A DNA stretch of 64,000 bases from an uncultured Saprospiraceae bacterium (GCA_937921825.1 CAKZVK010000025.1:1-64000); one strand, 5' to 3'. Counted from the first letter of the stretch, positions 28,805 through 38,984 are shown. Numbers and translations: made by a program. The notes: generated by a model from the sequence alone, not told the origin.

Positions 28805-30346
28805 TTAATACTGTAGAATCATTCTTTCTGATCTATAGGCAATGTCTCGTTGGCCCCAGCCAGGTTTGTCACTACCATTTGCATCCTTGTAAGAAATTTT
28901 TGCCTCGAAGACAACTTCATTGCTAGGCTTGTCTACCTCTACTATTTTTCCATGTCGATTACCCTTAGGGTATATAAAGCCAGAGGTGATAAGAACATTT
29001 CCTTCTGACTCCAAGTAATCTACGTCACTAATTATAGAGGAGAAGAATTCATGCTGTCTCTCCTTTCCATATTGCCAGACTTGTTTGACGGTCTTGTCAG
29101 TTGCATTGATTTCGTATTCTACTGCTCTGGAGTAAGTTGGCGTTTCATTGAAGTTCCTATAGGTACCATTATCGAAAACAATTAGGTTGCCATTCGGCAT
29201 TAGAGCTGGTGCATGATTACCCCAGGCAAAGTCAAAATCTTCAGCACTTTTAGACCCTTGCTGAATGGCCTCTGCATAAGGGATATTGTTTTTGTCTATT
29301 GCGGTAAGTAATGAGGGTTTGGTGTCTGGTCCTTCGGAGTTTCTTCCTGCATTTCCCCAGTTTTTATGAGGAGAAAGTATCCAGTTGAGCTTATCGTCCC
29401 AAGTTATTTCGCAGAGGCCTTGGTTTTTATTGGATACTATTATTGTGCTATCGGCTTCATTGAAGTAGAGTCCATTCATGTGTAGCCAATCTACTTTTCT
29501 AAACAGATTCAAATCATGTCTATTTACATCCAAGTGTTTAGCAAGATCCCATTCTTTAGTAATCTTGTTTTGCTGGTTGTCCCAGAGAGCTATCCAGTCA
29601 TTGTCAGATTTCATTGTTTCTCCTCCCACGACCATCCTAGAATCTCTTTTTCCTACAGCAAGTAGATAATCACCATTCGGCAGTACTGCTATATCATGAT
29701 GGATGCCATAGTTATTAGGTACTTCAGTTTTTTTCATGACTCTGCCGAGCATATCAAATTCGTAGATGACATGTCTGCCTGCCATCATTATTCTGCCGTT
29801 TTTTAGTTGCTGGAATGGCCCCATCATTTTATTATTAAATGAGAGGTTGAGTAACCATCTTACCTGACCTTGATCGTCGAAAATCATGGGACAGGAGTGA
29901 TACCTTCCACCCTGTGCAAAATGGAAATCTACGGCATGGAGGCCAGATGCCATTTGTGTCCTGTCTATTTTCGATATTTCTATATCAGGAAAGCCATTAG
30001 CTAAAGGAGTTGTTTTAATATTTATGGTGTCCACTGCTACGCCTCCAGCATACTCAAGATTTAGAACCACTTGGTTCTTTTTATCAGGATAAAGACCGAG
30101 CACAGGTATTTCTAGGACCTTTGCTTCGACATCAAAGGACTGCTCTATTGCTGTTAGGCCTAGGACTTTATAGCTGGCACGGCAAGCCTTGTTAGCCTCT
30201 ATTTTGATTATCGCAGATAGGGGATTTATATTGGATGGATTAAGTTGGACAGATGTCTTGTAATCTAAGGTACTTGATTGGCAACCTACAGCCAACGTTA
30301 TGATTATAGCAAATACGCTTGATAAACAAATAAATTTTGTTGCCAT
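28805..30346 (-). CDS. Aryl-sulfate sulfotransferase (ASST-like) lipoprotein
   Basis: The 513-residue protein has a lipobox (TLAVGC, Cys22), a beta-sandwich N-terminal domain and a beta-propeller with the Arylsulfotrans features NGRIMMAGRHVIYEFD, GIHHDIAVLPNGDYLL and W-H-M-N-G. The HHD pair and the later GNHAP loop probably form the active site that, in ASST, passes sulfate through a histidine from one phenol to another without PAPS. Location is likely the periplasmic leaflet or cell surface. It is upstream of and co-directional with the PAPS-type gene, 66 bp away. Substrates are unknown. Confidence 0.85.
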   Translation of the reverse strand: MATKFICLSSVFAIIITLAVGCQSSTLDYKTSVQLNPSNINPLSAIIKIEANKACRASYKVLGLTAIEQSFDVEAKVLEIPVLGLYPDKKNQVVLNLEYAGGVAVDTINIKTTPLANGFPDIEISKIDRTQMASGLHAVDFHFAQGGRYHSCPMIFDDQGQVRWLLNLSFNNKMMGPFQQLKNGRIMMAGRHVIYEFDMLGRVMKKTEVPNNYGIHHDIAVLPNGDYLLAVGKRDSRMVVGGETMKSDNDWIALWDNQQNKITKEWDLAKHLDVNRHDLNLFRKVDWLHMNGLYFNEADSTIIVSNKNQGLCEITWDDKLNWILSPHKNWGNAGRNSEGPDTKPSLLTAIDKNNIPYAEAIQQGSKSAEDFDFAWGNHAPALMPNGNLIVFDNGTYRNFNETPTYSRAVEYEINATDKTVKQVWQYGKERQHEFFSSIISDVDYLESEGNVLITSGFIYPKGNRHGKIVEVDKPSNEVVFEAKISYKDANGSDKPGWGQRDIAYRSERMILQY

Positions 30347-30428
30347 TAGTAGATTCTTTATTAAGAATTAGAGGAAGTAGTCTATCTTGCGATTTTTCAA
30401 AAAAGAAAGCTACACTTAAATTTTCAAA

Positions 30429-32681
30429 TTGAAAGTAATTTTCTCACTCACTTTTCTATTTTGCTTCTTGATTTCTTGTACAGAAGATAAAGAACATCAT
30501 ATACATGGCTCTTATAGTCATGAGAATAAAGAGTACAGAGATTCCTCCACAATAGAAATGGCTCAGTTGCTAGAGACTCATTATAGAAACATGCCCTTTC
30601 TTCAAACGAATTACAAGAATAGTGAGCGAGCTGATCATTTCTTATCACAGGTAGACACTACCGATATTAATCAGGAAGTGCAATTGTCTTTGCGTGGTTC
30701 GTTTGAACTTATGAATGCAGGCAGAAATGATGAAGCCATTGCAGTTTTGAATAAGATATATGAAAAAATTCTCAAGTTGAATTTTGAAACTAAGGACCAG
30801 ATTATTTTTAGGATTCTTGGGTTGCGAGCTGTTACTTTTTTTAGAATTGCAGAGTTGGAAAATTGTCGCATGAATCATAACAGTGCCTCATGTATCTTGC
30901 CATTTCAGCCAGCTGGATTTCACAAAGTCAGAAATGGTAGCGAAAAAACCATAGAAGATATTCTTACCATTCTAAAGTTGAAGAAAGACCCAAATTTTAT
31001 CTATTTGTTGAATTTGGCATATATGACCTTAGGTGATTATCCTGAGAAAGTTCCGAAGGAATATCTAATACCGCTCACTATAGATGAAGAAGAAACTAAG
31101 GTTGGGCGATTTGAAAACATAAGCTCATCTATAGGTGTGGATGATTATAAGCTATCCGGTGGTGTCATCATAGAAGATTTTGATAATGATGGTGATATGG
31201 ATATTATAGGCAGTTCTTGGAACCTAAGGGATGATATGGTCTACTATACAAACGAGGGTGATGGATCATTTTCTGAAAGGCATATAGAGGCAGGATTGAA
31301 GGGTATCACTGGGGGTTTGAATATGATTCAGGGCGATTACAATAATGATGGATATGTGGATGTATTCGTTCTTAGAGGGGCATGGCTTCCAATTGGAAAG
31401 AATCCGAATTCGTTACTAAGAAATAATGGGGATGGAACTTTCTCTGATGTAACTATTCAGAGTGGGTTGCTTTCGATGTACCCTACACAAACGGCTACTT
31501 GGGCTGATTTTAATAATGATGGTCACTTGGATTTATTTATTGGTAACGAAAGTTTCACTCTCCAAGAACCCAATCCTTGCGAGCTTTATATAAACTTAGG
31601 AAATCATACCTTTAAAAATATTGCAAAAACTGTAGATGCAAATATTGTAGGTTACATAAAAGGGGTAGCCACTGCAGATATCGATAATGATGGTGATCAG
31701 GATTTATTCCTTTCCAATCTCAACAATCAAAACATCTTACTTAGAAATGATAAGACTGAGTCTGAATATGGATTTTCATTTACTGATATTTCAGAGAATG
31801 CGGGAGTGCAATTTCCTTTACAAAGTTTTCCTACATGGTTTTTTGACTATGATAATGATGGTAGGGAAGATCTTTTTGTAGCGAGTTATCCAGTCAGTTA
31901 TTATAACAATTTGGCTACTGAGTATACAAAAGAACTCCTAGGATATAAGTCAGAATCTGAATCACCAAAATTATACAGAAATTTAGGTAATAATACATTT
32001 AAAGATGTTTCTGGTGAAGTAGGACTGGATAAAGTTTGCTTTACGATGGGTAGTAATTTTGGAGATTTTAATAACGATGGCTTTCTTGATATCTATTTGG
32101 GTACAGGAGAACCTGACCTTAAAGCTGTAATACCTAATAGAGCCTTTCTGAATAATGGTGGAAAAAAATTCCAAGAAATAACAAGTCAAGCTGGTCTAGG
32201 ACATCTACAGAAAGGGCATGCCATTTCATTTTCTGATTTAGATAATGATGGAGATCAAGATATTTATGCCGTAATGGGAGGTGCATTTGAGGGAGATATT
32301 TTTTTTAATGCCCTATTTGAAAATCCAGGCCATAGTAATTCATTTTTATACTTAACCTTTGTGGGTTCTGAAAGCAATAGATTTGCTATAGGAGCCAAAC
32401 TTGAAGTGAATTTGGATAATGGACAGACCTTATATAGAAGTGTCACCTGTGGATCTAGTTTTGGAGGTAATTCAATGAGTCGTTTAGAAATAGGAATACC
32501 TTCTGGTCATGCAGTAAAGTCTTTAAAAGTTAGTTGGCCTGAAGGATCAGAACAATTGGTCGAAAGTATATCAAAAAATAGCTGGTATACAATATTAGAA
32601 GGTAATCCGTCTCCTCAAAAGAGAACTTTGGTAGAAACTCAATTCAAAATTCAACACGGACATCACAAGCATCATCACTAA
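30429..32681 (+). CDS. FG-GAP/VCBS and ASPIC/UnbV (CRTAC1-like) lipoprotein
   Basis: The 750-residue lipoprotein (lipobox FLISC, Cys17) starts with TTG at 30429, the only start giving a signal peptide. After a helical, TPR-like N-terminal part (about 60-200) come seven Asp-rich calcium-loop motifs of the DFNNDG type (about 248-610), marking an FG-GAP propeller, and then the ASPIC/UnbV domain (about 645-715, IGAKLEV to SLKVSWPEG). The protein ends in a His-rich tail, HGHHKHHH, and has HHIHG near the mature N-terminus, which hints at metal binding. Close cousins are abundant in Bacteroidota surface proteins, with function unproven. It is followed after 6 bp by a propeller lipoprotein. Confidence 0.85.
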   Translation: MKVIFSLTFLFCFLISCTEDKEHHIHGSYSHENKEYRDSSTIEMAQLLETHYRNMPFLQTNYKNSERADHFLSQVDTTDINQEVQLSLRGSFELMNAGRNDEAIAVLNKIYEKILKLNFETKDQIIFRILGLRAVTFFRIAELENCRMNHNSASCILPFQPAGFHKVRNGSEKTIEDILTILKLKKDPNFIYLLNLAYMTLGDYPEKVPKEYLIPLTIDEEETKVGRFENISSSIGVDDYKLSGGVIIEDFDNDGDMDIIGSSWNLRDDMVYYTNEGDGSFSERHIEAGLKGITGGLNMIQGDYNNDGYVDVFVLRGAWLPIGKNPNSLLRNNGDGTFSDVTIQSGLLSMYPTQTATWADFNNDGHLDLFIGNESFTLQEPNPCELYINLGNHTFKNIAKTVDANIVGYIKGVATADIDNDGDQDLFLSNLNNQNILLRNDKTESEYGFSFTDISENAGVQFPLQSFPTWFFDYDNDGREDLFVASYPVSYYNNLATEYTKELLGYKSESESPKLYRNLGNNTFKDVSGEVGLDKVCFTMGSNFGDFNNDGFLDIYLGTGEPDLKAVIPNRAFLNNGGKKFQEITSQAGLGHLQKGHAISFSDLDNDGDQDIYAVMGGAFEGDIFFNALFENPGHSNSFLYLTFVGSESNRFAIGAKLEVNLDNGQTLYRSVTCGSSFGGNSMSRLEIGIPSGHAVKSLKVSWPEGSEQLVESISKNSWYTILEGNPSPQKRTLVETQFKIQHGHHKHHH

Positions 32682-32687
32682 AAGGAA

Positions 32688-33647
32688 ATGAGTACTGTTA
32701 AGAAAATTATATTATTTGTTCTACTAAGTGGGTTCGGTAGCTGCGTCTCTGATAGTAGTGACAAGGCCAATGGTGTCACTATTATATCTGAAGCTGAAAA
32801 TAGTGCAGCAAAAAAGTTTATACAAGATAAGTATGGGCAACAAATTCCTACCCTTAAAGTGGATCTAAAGATTCCGAGGAAGGAGGATTGGACTTTATCT
32901 AGAGAGATTAGTCTTGATAATTTTAATCCTATCGGTATTACATATCATATGGATAAGGTATTTGTGTCAGATACTGTTCAGAAATTGGTTTTAGCTGTGG
33001 AGCTTAGTGATGAAAAAATAGATACAATTTTGCAAGACTGCAAAGCGACCTATCTGAATAGGCGTAGAGCAAAATTGTTGATGCCAATAGCAGACAGAGA
33101 TTCAATATTTGTATATAGAGGTACCCAGAGGGGGCTCTATAAGTTTCAAATACCTGAAAAATTAAACCGACCAAGTTCCTTTGATGGTTTCAAAATTCTG
33201 GATCATGTAATAGTCGATCAAGGTAACAATAGGCTCGTAAGAACACAAGAAGATGGACTAACGATCATAGGTGGATTTGGGAATAAAAATGGCCAGTTTG
33301 ATAATCCGACAGTTGCTCATATTCTTGGAAACAATATTCATGTTTCCGATACTGGTAACAAACGCATGCAGATCTTTTCTTTTGCCGAAGGAAAATTTGT
33401 GAGAACTTATGGTGAAAATGATAGGCTTTCTGCACCTACTGGGTTGACTTCAGATGGAAAAAATTTATTCGTATGTGACTCAGGATCTGGGGCAATCTGC
33501 TTGTACAGTAATGAAGGGAAGTTACTGTATAAGATAACGGAAGGTCTAGAAGCACCTAGTGATATCTATTTTGATGAAGGGCAGCTCTATGTTTCTGACA
33601 CAAAAAGTTCTACCATAAAGATCTTCACTAACGAGATGTATAACTAG
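32688..33647 (+). CDS. NHL-type beta-propeller lipoprotein
   Basis: The 319-residue protein has a lipobox (GFGSC, Cys19). The remainder shows repeated VSDT-x-x-K/x-L and FVCDSGSG / YVSDTKSS strands, spaced about 45 residues apart as in NHL or 6-bladed propellers. No catalytic residue set can be identified. It starts 6 bp after the ASPIC/UnbV gene, so the two are almost certainly co-transcribed and may act as partners on the surface. It converges on another ASPIC/UnbV gene with 5 bp between stops. Confidence 0.78.
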   Translation: MSTVKKIILFVLLSGFGSCVSDSSDKANGVTIISEAENSAAKKFIQDKYGQQIPTLKVDLKIPRKEDWTLSREISLDNFNPIGITYHMDKVFVSDTVQKLVLAVELSDEKIDTILQDCKATYLNRRRAKLLMPIADRDSIFVYRGTQRGLYKFQIPEKLNRPSSFDGFKILDHVIVDQGNNRLVRTQEDGLTIIGGFGNKNGQFDNPTVAHILGNNIHVSDTGNKRMQIFSFAEGKFVRTYGENDRLSAPTGLTSDGKNLFVCDSGSGAICLYSNEGKLLYKITEGLEAPSDIYFDEGQLYVSDTKSSTIKIFTNEMYN

Positions 33648-33652
33648 AAATC

Positions 33653-36600
33653 TTAGTTAGAATTCAAGAAAAGATCCAGTTTGTTATTGTTGTTGGCTAC
33701 CACAAATAGGTCTTTATTCTGATACTTTATCTTTCTTACTTTCTTTGCATCTCCAGGACTAAATAGACCAGACTCGGTAACCGTAAGTGACTTGAAACCT
33801 TGATTCTTGTTTAGTAAGATCAGCCCATTGCCAGCATCTAATCTAGGCGTCTCGTATTCTGTATTGTAATCATTACCTACAAGAAGGAGATCATCTTTAC
33901 CATCTTTATTGTAATCAGATACTACCATATCGTTAATAGGAGAGGCTTGTGCTAGGGGTGGAAGCTTTTCGAATATAAACTTCCCTCCTTCGTTTTTAAG
34001 CAGGTAGGAATAAAAATCTACTGCTTTTAATTTGATACCATCTTCGATTTTGTCATCTCCTAGTATGTCCACTATGTTAGCTGATGCGAATTCGTTGTAG
34101 GTTTTGAATTTATCGCTAATGAACGGCATTTGTTCACTAGAACATTGACGGCCTCTTGCGGGGACGATATTGCCTTTGTAGTCTTTAGCTAGTACGCAGT
34201 CTAGTGTTCCATTATTGTCATAGTCATTAGAAAATAGATACAGAGGATGGTCTGGACTGGCTTTCTGTTTGAAGTTTTTACCTACATTGCCAGCGACTAA
34301 ATCTATATCACCATCATTATCTATATCAGCGGCAGAGAGAGAACGCCACCAACCTTCTCTATCGGATGTTCCCCAAGATTTTGAGGCCTTGGTGAAGCTG
34401 TTATCTTTATTTATATAGACCTCTATATTCTGCCATTCTCCAGCTGTTATGAGATCTTTTTTACCATCGTTGTCCAAGTCCACCCAGATAGCTGATCTGA
34501 TCAGACCATCTTCTGCATTTAGCTCTGGTAATTTCTCTTCAGTAATATCTACGAAGGCTTTATTTTGGTAATCTAGCAAAACTGATTTTTCAGCCCTTGG
34601 ATATTGGCCTGGTTTCGCAGCTCCAAGGATCAGTAGCTCTTCCTCGGGATCATCATCAATGTTTTCTGCTATGATTGCGTAAGAAGCCGAGTTAGTTGAC
34701 GGTAATACGTTAGCAATTCTAAAAAACTCACCTTTTCCATTATTAGCATAGAATCTATCGAGTAACCAAGCTTCAGAACCTATCATATCCCCACTGCCAC
34801 CAGAAAGAATGATTAAGTCTTTATGGCCATCGTTATTGGGGTCTACAAAGTAAGCATCGACATCTTCGCTTGCCAGTTCATTCTCCCATGGTTGATTTGC
34901 ATTCTTGGTAAATTTTCCTTCAGAAGTTTGTAGGTAAAGAGCACCTTCTTGTCCTTTGGCTCCTCCAATATAAAAGTCCTCTAGCCCATCTCCATTGACA
35001 TCCGCTGTAGCAAGGGCAGGACCAAAAGAAGTTTGTTTTTGCGGTAGAAGGACTTCTTGTTCAAAATCGTCAAAGTAATTTTCCTCGTGAGTAAAGCCTA
35101 TCCCTAATTCCTCAGGAGACAGTGATGTTAGTAAACCTTGTGCTTTTACTTCTTTTTGGTTTGCAATGTTTGTCTCTTTTCGGTAAGCAATTTTAAGATG
35201 TTGGTTAGGTGTGATGTTGCTTTCTATTTGTTGGTTGCCATCTGGCCAGACTACTTTGATAGAATTTATTTTATCAGAACTTCCAAGACCAAAAATTATG
35301 ACGTCTTCCATTGTCGACTCATAACCTCTTACAAATATGTATTCTTGGAGTTGCGTATTCTTATTTGTTTCTACATAAACTTTGCTCCCTAAGGTGTTTG
35401 CTTCATTCTGTCCTTTTAGCGAAATCTTGATATAATTTCTGCCTGACTTTTCTACGGCAGTATTCTTTAGTAAAGTAACCTCTTGATCTATGTTGCTAAT
35501 GATGACATCTAAGTCTCCGTCATTGTCGAAATCAGCCGTTGCGGCACCAGAAGAAAAAGTTTCTATCTCAGGATGCTTAAAATCAGAATGGTTGTCTTTG
35601 AAATGTAAGTGGCCATCATTGATATATAACTTGTTTTTCAGCTTTATCTCTGGCATTAATTTATATACCTCCTCTCTATATTCAAGTGGGATAGTATTAT
35701 TATTCTCTGCTCTTATTTCTTTCATTCTGTTTCTAAAGTCGTTATCCCTAGAGTAACGTCTGAAGCCATTGGTGACATAGTAGTCTTTATGCCCATCAAG
35801 ATTAAAATCAGAAAATATTGCAGCCCAACTCCAATCTGATTTCAGCACACCGGCTAAGGCTGCGATATTGGAAAAAGTATTGTTTCCATTGTTCAGTTGT
35901 AGACTATTAAACATGTACTGAAACTGGTAGCCGAGCTCATAGAAATAATATTTAAAGGCTTCAGTGTCCATCCCTGCCATTAAGGTCTTGTCTCTGAAGT
36001 GATCTTCCGCAGCCATATCTACGACACCTATATCTACGAGTCCATCATTATTGATGTCTGCTATATCACAGCCCATGGCGAAGTAAGAAATCTGTCTAGT
36101 AAAATCCTTGACAGATTCTTTGAAGGTGCCATCTTTTTGGTTGATATACATAAAGTCGGGTACTGTATAATCGTTAGCTACATAAATGTCTGGCCAGTTG
36201 TCTCCGTTTAAGTCAGATATAGAAAGACCTAATCCATAGCCGTAATTTAATACACCTGCTTCTTTGGTCACATCTTTAAATTTAAGATTGCCAGTGTTTT
36301 CATACAGCTTTCCACTAGCAGCTCTCATATTGGTTTCGTTTTCAAGCTCTTTATATATTTTGGCGAGTACTACACCTACATATTTTGATTCATCTAGGAC
36401 ATAGCAGTCTAGATCTCCATCTTTGTCGTAATCAAAAAATGCTGCTTGGGTAGAAAAATTGGAATCATCTAAGCCCATCTCCGCTGCTGATTCTTTGAAA
36501 GTTAGGTCTCCATTGTTTATGTAGAATAAGTTTTTTCTTTCGGCAGGGTCATAAGGTCCTTGTTGGCAGACATAGATGTCTTTATAACCATCTCCGTTAA

Positions 36601-37033
36601 TATCTACGATAGATACACCAGCTGCCCATACTTTATTCTGATTGATTCCAGAAGTGGTATCTAGTTTTTCAAATTTAAAGTCACCTTTATTTACATACAA
36701 TGCATTTGGTACTTCATTACCTGCAAAAAATACATCTGCCAGGCCATCATTATTGAAGTCAGCTACACCTACTCCTGCGCCATTAAAGTAGTGTTGAAAG
36801 GAAAGGACATTCTTTTCTGAAAGAGGGTCGTCTTTGAGAGCATTGACAAAGTCTATTCCCGAATGTGAACTGGGAATGGTTTCAAAACCTGAAGCTGTTT
36901 GCGAATCAGTTTTTGTATGGGTTGAGTTAGAACCCGCTTTATCATTTGAGCACGATAGTGCTGTAAATAAAACAAATATTAGATACGTAGTTTTCTTTAT
37001 TCCCATTAACTTCAATTTTGAGAAATTGCTCAT
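33653..37033 (-). CDS. Large FG-GAP/VCBS and ASPIC/UnbV lipoprotein
   Basis: A CRTAC1-like protein of about 1126 residues from the ATG at 37033 (ATG 37006 also possible; an upstream TTG at 37057 is unlikely). The lipobox is TALSC. Two propellers can be seen: eight or so DxNxDG calcium motifs (ADFNNDG, VDINGDG, FDYDKDG, SDLNGDN, ADINNDG and others), an ASPIC/UnbV domain in the middle (about 520-600, LGSKVYVETN to IKVVWPDGN), then further motifs (ADVNGDG, VDPNNDG, VDLDNDG, ADIDNDG, NDYDNNG, SDYNKDG). Thirteen motifs in all. This architecture is typical of Bacteroidota glycan- or adhesion-linked surface proteins; function is unproven. It is divergent from bioY. Confidence 0.85.
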   Translation of the reverse strand: MSNFSKLKLMGIKKTTYLIFVLFTALSCSNDKAGSNSTHTKTDSQTASGFETIPSSHSGIDFVNALKDDPLSEKNVLSFQHYFNGAGVGVADFNNDGLADVFFAGNEVPNALYVNKGDFKFEKLDTTSGINQNKVWAAGVSIVDINGDGYKDIYVCQQGPYDPAERKNLFYINNGDLTFKESAAEMGLDDSNFSTQAAFFDYDKDGDLDCYVLDESKYVGVVLAKIYKELENETNMRAASGKLYENTGNLKFKDVTKEAGVLNYGYGLGLSISDLNGDNWPDIYVANDYTVPDFMYINQKDGTFKESVKDFTRQISYFAMGCDIADINNDGLVDIGVVDMAAEDHFRDKTLMAGMDTEAFKYYFYELGYQFQYMFNSLQLNNGNNTFSNIAALAGVLKSDWSWAAIFSDFNLDGHKDYYVTNGFRRYSRDNDFRNRMKEIRAENNNTIPLEYREEVYKLMPEIKLKNKLYINDGHLHFKDNHSDFKHPEIETFSSGAATADFDNDGDLDVIISNIDQEVTLLKNTAVEKSGRNYIKISLKGQNEANTLGSKVYVETNKNTQLQEYIFVRGYESTMEDVIIFGLGSSDKINSIKVVWPDGNQQIESNITPNQHLKIAYRKETNIANQKEVKAQGLLTSLSPEELGIGFTHEENYFDDFEQEVLLPQKQTSFGPALATADVNGDGLEDFYIGGAKGQEGALYLQTSEGKFTKNANQPWENELASEDVDAYFVDPNNDGHKDLIILSGGSGDMIGSEAWLLDRFYANNGKGEFFRIANVLPSTNSASYAIIAENIDDDPEEELLILGAAKPGQYPRAEKSVLLDYQNKAFVDITEEKLPELNAEDGLIRSAIWVDLDNDGKKDLITAGEWQNIEVYINKDNSFTKASKSWGTSDREGWWRSLSAADIDNDGDIDLVAGNVGKNFKQKASPDHPLYLFSNDYDNNGTLDCVLAKDYKGNIVPARGRQCSSEQMPFISDKFKTYNEFASANIVDILGDDKIEDGIKLKAVDFYSYLLKNEGGKFIFEKLPPLAQASPINDMVVSDYNKDGKDDLLLVGNDYNTEYETPRLDAGNGLILLNKNQGFKSLTVTESGLFSPGDAKKVRKIKYQNKDLFVVANNNNKLDLFLNSN

Positions 37034-37082
37034 AAATATAACATTTAGCCAGAGCAATATTAACCATCAAAGCTAGTACTAC

Positions 37083-37607
37083 GTGATAAAACAATTGAAC
37101 AGAATAACTGGGGCTCTATTATTTATGGTACTATCAGCTTATACATCCTTTACTATCCCAGTAATTGAAACTGGTATTCCTTTTACAGCTCAGAGCTTAG
37201 TGATATTCGTAGCTGCTGGATTACTGAAACCCACTAATTTTTTAGCAGCGATTATTCTCTATCTCATATTGGGAGTAGCGGGTCTTCCAGTATTTGCAGA
37301 GGGTTCCTCAGGCTGGTCTAGGATAGTCGGCTCTAGTGGAGGTTTTCTGTATGGTTTTATATTCTCTGGGTTAGTGATCTCTTACTGTGCTTCTACCCTA
37401 GAAGAGAAGACTTTTCCTAAGCTCATAGGGTTGATGATACTGGGGACAGGGGTCCTATTTGTCTTCGGATTAGGGCATCTATCTTATAAATTTGGTATAG
37501 AGAAAGCTCTAGAATATGGGCTATATCCCTTCTGGAAAATGGCTCTAGTGAAGGCTATATTAGCTGGAATCGCCGTTTTTGTACTAAAAAGGCCAACGAA
37601 TAGCTGA
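37083..37607 (+). CDS. bioY: BioY-type biotin transporter
   Basis: BioY is the substrate-binding membrane subunit of an ECF-type biotin importer. The 174 residues form about six membrane helices and carry the family signatures TGIPFTAQSLVIF, GLPVFAEGSSG and the conserved G-x-x-G-G-F-L segment of the S component. The start is GTG at 37083. No energising EcfT/EcfA genes lie nearby, so it either works alone, as some BioY do, or uses distant subunits. Confidence 0.92.
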   Translation: MIKQLNRITGALLFMVLSAYTSFTIPVIETGIPFTAQSLVIFVAAGLLKPTNFLAAIILYLILGVAGLPVFAEGSSGWSRIVGSSGGFLYGFIFSGLVISYCASTLEEKTFPKLIGLMILGTGVLFVFGLGHLSYKFGIEKALEYGLYPFWKMALVKAILAGIAVFVLKRPTNS

Positions 37608-37680
37608 TATTAAAGCTTAAAACCCTTCATATTAGAACTACTTATATATAGTTTTGCCACATAATCAATAATTTAAAGCT

Positions 37681-38706
37681 TTGGGATTACTTATTTTTTG
37701 GTTCGCCATTTCGATAGCCTTTTCATTTTTATGTTCGATACTAGAAGCTGTTCTGCTGAGTATCACACCATCTTATGTAAGTCGACAATCTTCTAAAGGG
37801 ACTGCGACGGGTAAGCTCCTAGAAGAGTATAAGAAAGATATAGATAAGCCACTCTCCGCGATACTTACCTTGAATACTGTGGCGCATACTGCAGGTGCGA
37901 TAGGGGTTGGAGCAGCTGCAACACAAATATGGGGCGCTAAGCCTATGGCAACAATAGTCACACCTGTTGTCATGACTTTACTCATCTTGATTCTATCGGA
38001 GATTATACCCAAGACGATCGGCGCTAATAACTGGAGAAGTCTGGCACCTTTTACAACTAAGATGCTAAAGATTCTTATCACAGTTCTTGCTCCTCTGGTA
38101 TGGTTATGTCAGTTGACCACTAAGTTCTTGAAAAAAGATAAAAGTAAATCTGTCCTCAGTAGAGCCGACTTCGCAGCGATGACACGAGTAGGAGAGAGTA
38201 GTGGGGCTATCGGTAAAGAAGAATCTACTATCATCAATAATCTTCTCAACTTCGAAAAGATGTCTGTGAGAGATATCATGACGCCAAGGACAGTCGCCTT
38301 TATGGTGGATGAAGAAATGACTGTGGATGAATTCGTCAATGCTAGTCCGAGCAAAATATATTCTAGAATTCCTGTCTACAAAGGAGACAAAGACAATATC
38401 ACAGGCACTGTATTGAAAGATGACATTCTTTCCTGTGTAGTAGAGAACGGTAACAAAGAAAAGATCAAAGATCTAATGTTAGAAGCAAACTATGTTAGTG
38501 ATGATACCGCTCTCCCAGAATTATTCCAAGACCTTACTAAGAAGAAGCAACACCTCTCAGTCGTTCGTGATGAGTATGGAAGTGTGGTAGGTCTGGTGAC
38601 TATGGAAGATATGTTCGAGACCTTATTAGGTCAAGAAATTGTGGATGAGTCTGATCAAGTAGTGGATCTCCAGAAGTACGCTAGAGAAAAGTACGGCGAT
38701 AAGTGA
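37681..38706 (+). CDS. CNNM/DUF21 membrane protein with CBS pair
   Basis: The 341-residue protein has the DUF21 (CNNM) transmembrane domain with four helices (about 1-140) and a CBS pair (about 195-325, motifs VRDIMTPR and YGSVVGLVTMED). This is the core of magnesium/cobalt-efflux-like proteins (CorC/HlyC), but it lacks the C-terminal CorC_HlyC domain, so it is a short form. The start is TTG at 37681: a stop (TAA) lies at 37669-37671 and no in-frame ATG exists before the first helix. Ion specificity is unproven. Confidence 0.85.
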   Translation: MGLLIFWFAISIAFSFLCSILEAVLLSITPSYVSRQSSKGTATGKLLEEYKKDIDKPLSAILTLNTVAHTAGAIGVGAAATQIWGAKPMATIVTPVVMTLLILILSEIIPKTIGANNWRSLAPFTTKMLKILITVLAPLVWLCQLTTKFLKKDKSKSVLSRADFAAMTRVGESSGAIGKEESTIINNLLNFEKMSVRDIMTPRTVAFMVDEEMTVDEFVNASPSKIYSRIPVYKGDKDNITGTVLKDDILSCVVENGNKEKIKDLMLEANYVSDDTALPELFQDLTKKKQHLSVVRDEYGSVVGLVTMEDMFETLLGQEIVDESDQVVDLQKYAREKYGDK

Positions 38707-38795
38707 AGCTTAGGCTTGATTAGCGACTCTTCATAGTTCTCAAACTGTTGAATAAATCTCCCCAGAAGAGTATAAGTAATAAGCTTATTGTGACA

Positions 38796-38984
38796 CTATA
38801 GAGTAGAATCTGCTGTGAAGGCAAGGTCATTTGTCTGAGCAAGATCAAAATTCATAAATGGTTGGTATAGGTCTTTAAGTTTGCTATCAAAGGGACTAGA
38901 TCCTCGTGTATCAGAATTCGAAGTCATTCCCCAAAAAATCAATATGAAATTCAGAGCAAAGAGTGAGGCTGTAAAAAATTTCAA
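38796..38984 (-). CDS. Possible small membrane-anchored protein
   Basis: An ORF of 62 residues from a TTG at 38984, with one hydrophobic segment (about 6-20, SLFALNFILIFWGM) and a polar tail. The same frame remains open upstream into the bstA-like gene but offers no ATG. It ends about 90 bp before the CNNM gene stop on the other strand. No family is recognised. The chance of a spurious ORF is considerable; a shared transcript with the upstream gene would be needed. Confidence 0.3.
   Translation of the reverse strand: MKFFTASLFALNFILIFWGMTSNSDTRGSSPFDSKLKDLYQPFMNFDLAQTNDLAFTADSTL

Noticed and set aside
37034-37057. TTG start of the large ASPIC/UnbV lipoprotein at 37057
   Set aside because: The extra leader puts a long stretch before the lipoprotein signal; ATG at 37033 or 37006 fits better.
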